From Microbacterium rhizosphaerae (GTDB lineage Bacteria; Actinomycetota; Actinomycetes; Actinomycetales; Microbacteriaceae), in NCBI RefSeq assembly GCF_034120055.1, contig NZ_CP139368.1, forward strand, positions 1,178,001-1,242,000: 64,000 bases of DNA, given 5' to 3'. Each line of letters opens with the position of its first letter. Position 1 is the first letter of the stretch. Under the pieces are notes generated by a model that did not search any database, had not been told where the DNA came from, and worked only from the letters and a program-made list of their open reading frames with translations. A program made the translations under genes and the position numbers. Below are positions 62,101-64,000 of this stretch, piece by piece.

Positions 62101-64000
62101 TGGGACGGCTCGACGTGGAAGTTCGTCGGCGACCAGAACGGCGACAAGCTGCCCACCGGCGGCCCGAAGGACAAGGACTACTACCAGCTCACGGCCGACG
62201 ACGGCCTCGGTCACGCGGCGGGTCTCTACCGCTTCTCGTCGAGCGGGCACGCGTGGAACGCGGTCGCCGGTCCGTTCGCGCACGGCATCGACCTGCCCGC
62301 GTCGCCGACGACCGACGAGATCTTCCGGCTCGACGAGCACGAGATCCAGGCGCAGGCCGAGTCCGGCGCGGGCGACTCCACGTCCGTCGGCGTGGCCGGA
62401 GCCGTGTCGATCAACATCATCCACAACATCACCGAGGCGGTCATCCCGGCGGGCGCCTCCGTCACCCTCAGCACGGCGGACCTGACGCTCAAGAGCCGCA
62501 GCAACGAGCGCGACACGTCGAAGGCGACGAGCAAGGCCGAGGTCGGCGACAGCGTCGGGATCGGCGCATCCGTCGCCATGAACCTCATCCTCGGGCAGGA
62601 CGGGGGAACCCTCCTCTCCGACAACCGGGTGCGCTCCGAGGTCGAGAACGGGGCCACGGTCACCGGCGGCGTGAACGTCGACATCGAGGCGAAGGGCTGG
62701 CGCCAGCTCGTGACCGAGACGGAGGCGGGTACGAAGACCTCGGGCGACAACCCGGCGATCACGCCCGCGGTCGCGCTGCTGGTCGACAACCACGACAACG
62801 TCACCGCGCGCCTGGGAACCGGCACCGGTCTCACGGCGACCGGGGCTGTCACGATCTCGGCCGAGCACACGAACGAGATCGAGACCTCGGGCAAGGCGGA
62901 GGCCGCGAGCAAGGACGTCGCGATCGGCGCCATCGTCGCGCTGAACGTCGTCCTCGACTGGGGAACGCTCGCGGCCACCGACCGGTCGGTCTCCGGCACC
63001 TCCGTCGAGATCACGGCCACGTCCGAGATGGCCGACACCGCGAAGGCGACGGCGAGCGCGCGCGGCAGCAGTGACAGCGACAACAGCGGCGACAAGAAGT
63101 CCGACCAGCAGATCAAGGACAGCCCGAACTCCTCGGGCGGCACGAACGGCAAGACCACGCCGAAGTCCAACGACCAGACGTCGTCGGCGAACAGCAGCTC
63201 GAGCGGCAAGACCGGCCAGAGCGGCGGCGGCACGGGCATCGCGGCATCCATCGCCTGGAACTGGATCGAGACGACCAACGAGGCCCGCATCGGCTCCGGC
63301 ATCACCGTCACGGCCACCGGCGGTGACGTCAAGGTGAGCGCATCGAACATCACCGGCAACACCGCCCAGGCGATCAGCACCGCGTTCGACCTGACCTCCG
63401 GCAGCACCGAGATCGGCGCGGCGATCGGCTTCAACTACCTGAACATGACCAACCGGGCCCACATCCAGACCGGCACGACGGTGTCGGGCGCGGGCATCAC
63501 GGTCGAGGCCATCACGCCGTCCGGCAAGCACGACGACTTCATCATCTGGGCGTTCGCCGCCGCCGGCGGTAAGTCGGGCACGAGCTTCGCGGCCTCGGCC
63601 GGCATCAACGTGCTGAACCTGAACACCGAGGCGCGCGTCGGCCAGGGTGCGTCGCTCACTTCGACGCAGGGCATCACGGTCAACGCCACGACCGACATGC
63701 GCCTGCTGAACCTGGCGCTGTCCGGAGCCCTCTCGACGAGCGGCAAGGGCATCGGCGGTGCGTTCGCGGTCAACATCCTGCCGAACATCACCACGGTCGC
63801 CGCGATCTGCTCGGGCAGCGACGCCTCGACCGACCCCGACTGCAACAGCGTCACGACGGCCACGACGCTGCAGGCGGCGGGCGCGATCGGCGTGACCGCG
63901 ACCGACACCTACGCGCCCCTCGCGCCGACGACCGGCAACAGCACGATCGACAACCACCTGCCCGCGCTCTCGTCGTTCGCGCTCGGCGGTGCCGTCGGCG
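56170..64000 (+). CDS. Giant secreted repeat protein with a metzincin-like motif (3' end beyond window)
   Basis: An open frame of at least 2,610 codons that runs off the window. The GTG at 56170 has GGGGAGG five bases upstream; a TTG lies one codon earlier. Order: a basic leader and hydrophobic signal peptide ending near AQA; a Ser/Gly/Thr-rich stretch (about residues 187-257); HELGHVLGLAH at 355-365, matching HExxHxxGxxH, with Met371 shortly after as in metzincins; a Pro/Ala/Thr-rich linker (about 390-500); a domain with LGGHDDTLVVDRG and FDGGTGYNSLDF; then strand-rich repeats of the type AVAINLV...A.IG.G.TVTATG.V.LSA. Five Lys/Asp/Ser/Gly-rich inserts interrupt the repeats. Likely a surface or secreted adhesin. 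No cell-wall anchor is visible before the window ends. Confidence 0.8.
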   Translation, partial: MHTKSAGAASRAAKRSRGPRAYGLIVRATSLFAAFVTAFALSLPSTAQAAEPAAVPAAAHPASTSTATLAAQDQQFVQYVDASIAVKQAIANRAAYEAAYKQYLAAKATYDAAVRRAQADASRRGVGSRQTSRSTKSTFVLSPTTTVVTKTTPTTTPTTSTTSQMNCTRSADGNSVTCTSGTSSNAGSGSSGSGSTGSGGSSGSTGSTGSTGSEGSTGSTGSTGSTGTGSTGTTGSTDTGSTGTGSTGSTGTPAPTPSPLMADSSPATPVDASAALTQAQLDAAVAQAKSEWLAVDPGASFAGFSASVGSLGTGWLGSEASGAVVIDATAAGWGWDVSFPSAPSAHMSLLTVVRHELGHVLGLAHTGGTVMTPTLSVGQSYPVDAALLPKPAPAPAPAPAPAPAPAPVTATAATTTSDPAPAPTDTTTPAPTTTTAPTDPTAPTDTTTAPSDPTTTTSPAPTTTTTPTDPTAPTDPAAPTAPADPTTSAAAGTTSAPAAPAAAPAPWVLQLATGTGTLAFHADGTVTFTTAAGTQSTTLAAVSEIDVLGGHDDTLVVDRGTVDPAITIRFDGGTGYNSLDFAGTTSGMRSVPIDHHSGTIVLDRTTVQYADIAPMNSGTAAAALFDFGTADNTCTLNSPSSGQLQLACDNMETTSFADPTTSLTIQGTGDDILHIAGQVDLAAAALTVAFRQIFLDSGADLTAGDVSLTASQTVTGGVKNVIGCLGNGTIATHCADTAVTLTDAAVHAASLTIAATSSVTPDSFYGIVVHDHAAVSITDGSIDTGTGAIAITASATVPTFTANEKYTDNLVFDDSATITIGGAARLTGNGMTFTSTSNLTGTANPGADASKDESGNGADGSAQKDAAVATVTVFSTSITKLTDTASLGATGDATLAAVNDVTVNATADASAATAGAGIAVIYVNQDTQSFIDSHSPTAITAKDLAVNADSTLGAASTANTSAKGSTQNDKTANDPSRANGNSKTADGNVDLTAALAVVVLTGGTHAYIAPASGTVTITTTGGTQKIHAGAVNTDAASASGGNADGTGGAGAVGVGVAVDVGVFTTEAYLGTGATLHATTVTVEAVQPTSSGQSAYSATAVSGAAGSSGDSVSVAGSVAVNVVVLKTLAEVRGDATVDSGLNLTAGSDVKDTVTTTSKKDGTGNSVGVGASVSIDIVNDTTNAGVTSSGMLTGVGALTIRSKGNSVSDTEATSGASGGSSLVFTAVVALGVDNITTSAGFADGSAITTAGNIDAQADQTAKATTKATGATDGGNLAIGAAVAITLADHEADSSTGRTLTANSGDVSFTANGSSDSDTEAKASAKGAKGEKSGSDPSGDTSSVNDKGDKQASFANSSSTAKGGKGTKTSTPSASTGDGGGSKITVAAAVAFNLIDSSSTARLADGQSITSTGGQVTLATTNTTHAKSIANGTASTGSSLTIGAAVAINLVDITNDASIGVGSTVRASTGVTLSAILNTVPDGKHTIDAEATSGASSSDGTLGLAGSFAMNLENATTTAQVHADPLGGGGVVITGTGDLAMTATSNGSSKTAATANQSGGATVGIGASVALNLVNNDVFTGFDLTGTPANGPPVTGARNITLTSSNTDALTNETDAGGQGGKVTITPSVAVSIANESSVAAFGAGPLVTATGAITAGATFAGAVTTTAKGDTTVGSTAGIGLSLALAIVNHTVDAHTARSLHATGAIGFTATGSSQTTSEATAATSGAKDDGSGEDSNKKADNNLKNANKEQKDNNAAGKDSGKTSTPKDGTADGQDNSSSSSPSLSLAAAVAINIVTTISTANVADGLTITSDTGVLTLKSLAHTDASAHGKGDSTAKAAVGVGVGVAVNSVDITNRATTGASTIVATGLDAQAGITDINDPNNHDVLRHWNGTSWDVIDRGKDLPGPYADQYFRLTADDGSNGKGVYKYSSGGSWGSAVVSGDVQEKDKLTDCDHSTSPAFCVLSVPNAGHPQGSMYMWDGSTWKFVGDQNGDKLPTGGPKDKDYYQLTADDGLGHAAGLYRFSSSGHAWNAVAGPFAHGIDLPASPTTDEIFRLDEHEIQAQAESGAGDSTSVGVAGAVSINIIHNITEAVIPAGASVTLSTADLTLKSRSNERDTSKATSKAEVGDSVGIGASVAMNLILGQDGGTLLSDNRVRSEVENGATVTGGVNVDIEAKGWRQLVTETEAGTKTSGDNPAITPAVALLVDNHDNVTARLGTGTGLTATGAVTISAEHTNEIETSGKAEAASKDVAIGAIVALNVVLDWGTLAATDRSVSGTSVEITATSEMADTAKATASARGSSDSDNSGDKKSDQQIKDSPNSSGGTNGKTTPKSNDQTSSANSSSSGKTGQSGGGTGIAASIAWNWIETTNEARIGSGITVTATGGDVKVSASNITGNTAQAISTAFDLTSGSTEIGAAIGFNYLNMTNRAHIQTGTTVSGAGITVEAITPSGKHDDFIIWAFAAAGGKSGTSFAASAGINVLNLNTEARVGQGASLTSTQGITVNATTDMRLLNLALSGALSTSGKGIGGAFAVNILPNITTVAAICSGSDASTDPDCNSVTTATTLQAAGAIGVTATDTYAPLAPTTGNSTIDNHLPALSSFALGGAVG
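56727..56938 (+). repeat. Ser/Gly/Thr coding minisatellite in the giant gene
   Basis: About 70 codons of short in-frame units related to GGxTCSACC, encoding STG, SGS and TGSTG runs, with occasional Glu or Asp. Imperfect three- to nine-base periodicity makes it prone to length change without frameshift. It lies between the N-terminal helical part and the metalloprotease-like domain, where a flexible stalk is expected. Confidence 0.75.
57340..57399 (+). repeat. Pro-Ala dipeptide repeat
   Basis: About ten alternating Pro-Ala codon pairs (CCGGCTCCGG and CCCGCTCCGG variants), starting the Pro/Ala/Thr-rich linker that runs to about 57690 and continues as PTDTTT- and TTAPTDP-like blocks. Confidence 0.75.
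61790..62330 (+). other. Four-fold aromatic repeat domain inside the giant protein
   Basis: Four related pieces occur in order: HWNGTSWDVI, YKYSSGGSWGSA, MWDGSTWKFV and YRFSSSGHAWNA. Two copies are preceded by the near-identical YFRLTADDG and YYQLTADDG. This is the only part of the repeat region with several tryptophans and with cysteines (CDH, FCVL). It looks like an inserted sub-domain with a small repeat of its own. Confidence 0.65.

Noticed and set aside
56155..63957. A 2,600-codon open frame on the minus strand opposite the giant gene
   Set aside because: It is the antisense shadow of a high-GC, low-complexity gene. Its translation is Arg/Val/Ala/Asp-rich with no domain, and the plus strand has a signal peptide, zinc motif and regular repeats.

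Overview
The window is one continuous stretch of high-GC DNA with tightly packed genes. GTG and TTG starts are frequent, and ATGA or TGATG stop/start overlaps are common. Gene content (DUF222/HNH protein, actinobacterial paa layout, GapB-type GAPDH, AlkX-like protein) and the abundant hexamer GGATGC/GCATCC point to an actinobacterium, most likely Microbacteriaceae (Microbacterium-like). No rRNA, tRNA, CRISPR array, integrase or transposase was seen. Family names rest on motifs read by eye and memory of the families; no database search was run.

Layout. (1) 1-4.2 kb: an MHS-type carrier, an IclR regulator and a divergent MobA-type 3-hydroxybenzoate 4-monooxygenase. (2) 4.3-6.3 kb: a DUF222/HNH protein and a small membrane protein. 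(3) 6.3-17.0 kb: a nearly complete phenylacetate island, with paaI-paaK leftward, paaF-paaH-paaZ rightward, the TetR regulator paaR, and paaABCDE-paaG. Both divergent promoters carry the same operator-like motif. (4) 17.1-23.9 kb: a luciferase-like oxidoreductase, gapB, a thiamine-diphosphate enzyme, a small membrane protein, an aldehyde dehydrogenase and a TetR regulator. (5) 24.1-29.8 kb: a taurine/sulfonate-type ABC importer in an operon with a formylglycine-type sulfatase. (6) 29.9-41.3 kb: a leftward ten-gene, 11.4-kb putative operon. It holds a CodA-like amidohydrolase, a complete peptide-type ABC importer (five genes), two paralogous TIM-barrel epimerases flanking an FAD-linked oxidase, and a degenerate M24 protein. 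A divergent GntR/FCD regulator with TGGTATACCA-like sites sits upstream. (7) 42.2-48.8 kb: an MFS exporter, a YtcJ-like amidohydrolase, a MoaF-like protein, an APC permease, a broken SDR gene and an intact SDR. (8) 48.9-55.8 kb: a HAD phosphatase, a FeaR-like AraC regulator, two DUF202 proteins, a copper amine oxidase, a TetR regulator, an alpha/beta hydrolase and an AlkX-like protein. (9) 56.2 kb to the end: the first 2,610 codons of a giant secreted protein that continues past the window.

How it fits together. The amine oxidase, FeaR-like regulator, APC permease, MoaF and aldehyde dehydrogenase could feed aromatic amines through aldehydes to phenylacetate, which the paa genes activate, epoxidise, ring-open and beta-oxidise. 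The final thiolase (PaaJ) is not in the window. The sulfatase operon and the large peptide-type operon look like separate scavenging modules with undefined substrates.

The most unusual object is the giant surface or secreted protein. It has a signal peptide, a Ser/Gly/Thr-rich stretch, a metzincin-like zinc motif with a following methionine, a Pro/Ala/Thr-rich linker, and then over 2,000 residues of beta-strand repeats. The repeats are interrupted by Lys/Asp/Ser/Gly-rich inserts and by a four-fold aromatic repeat.
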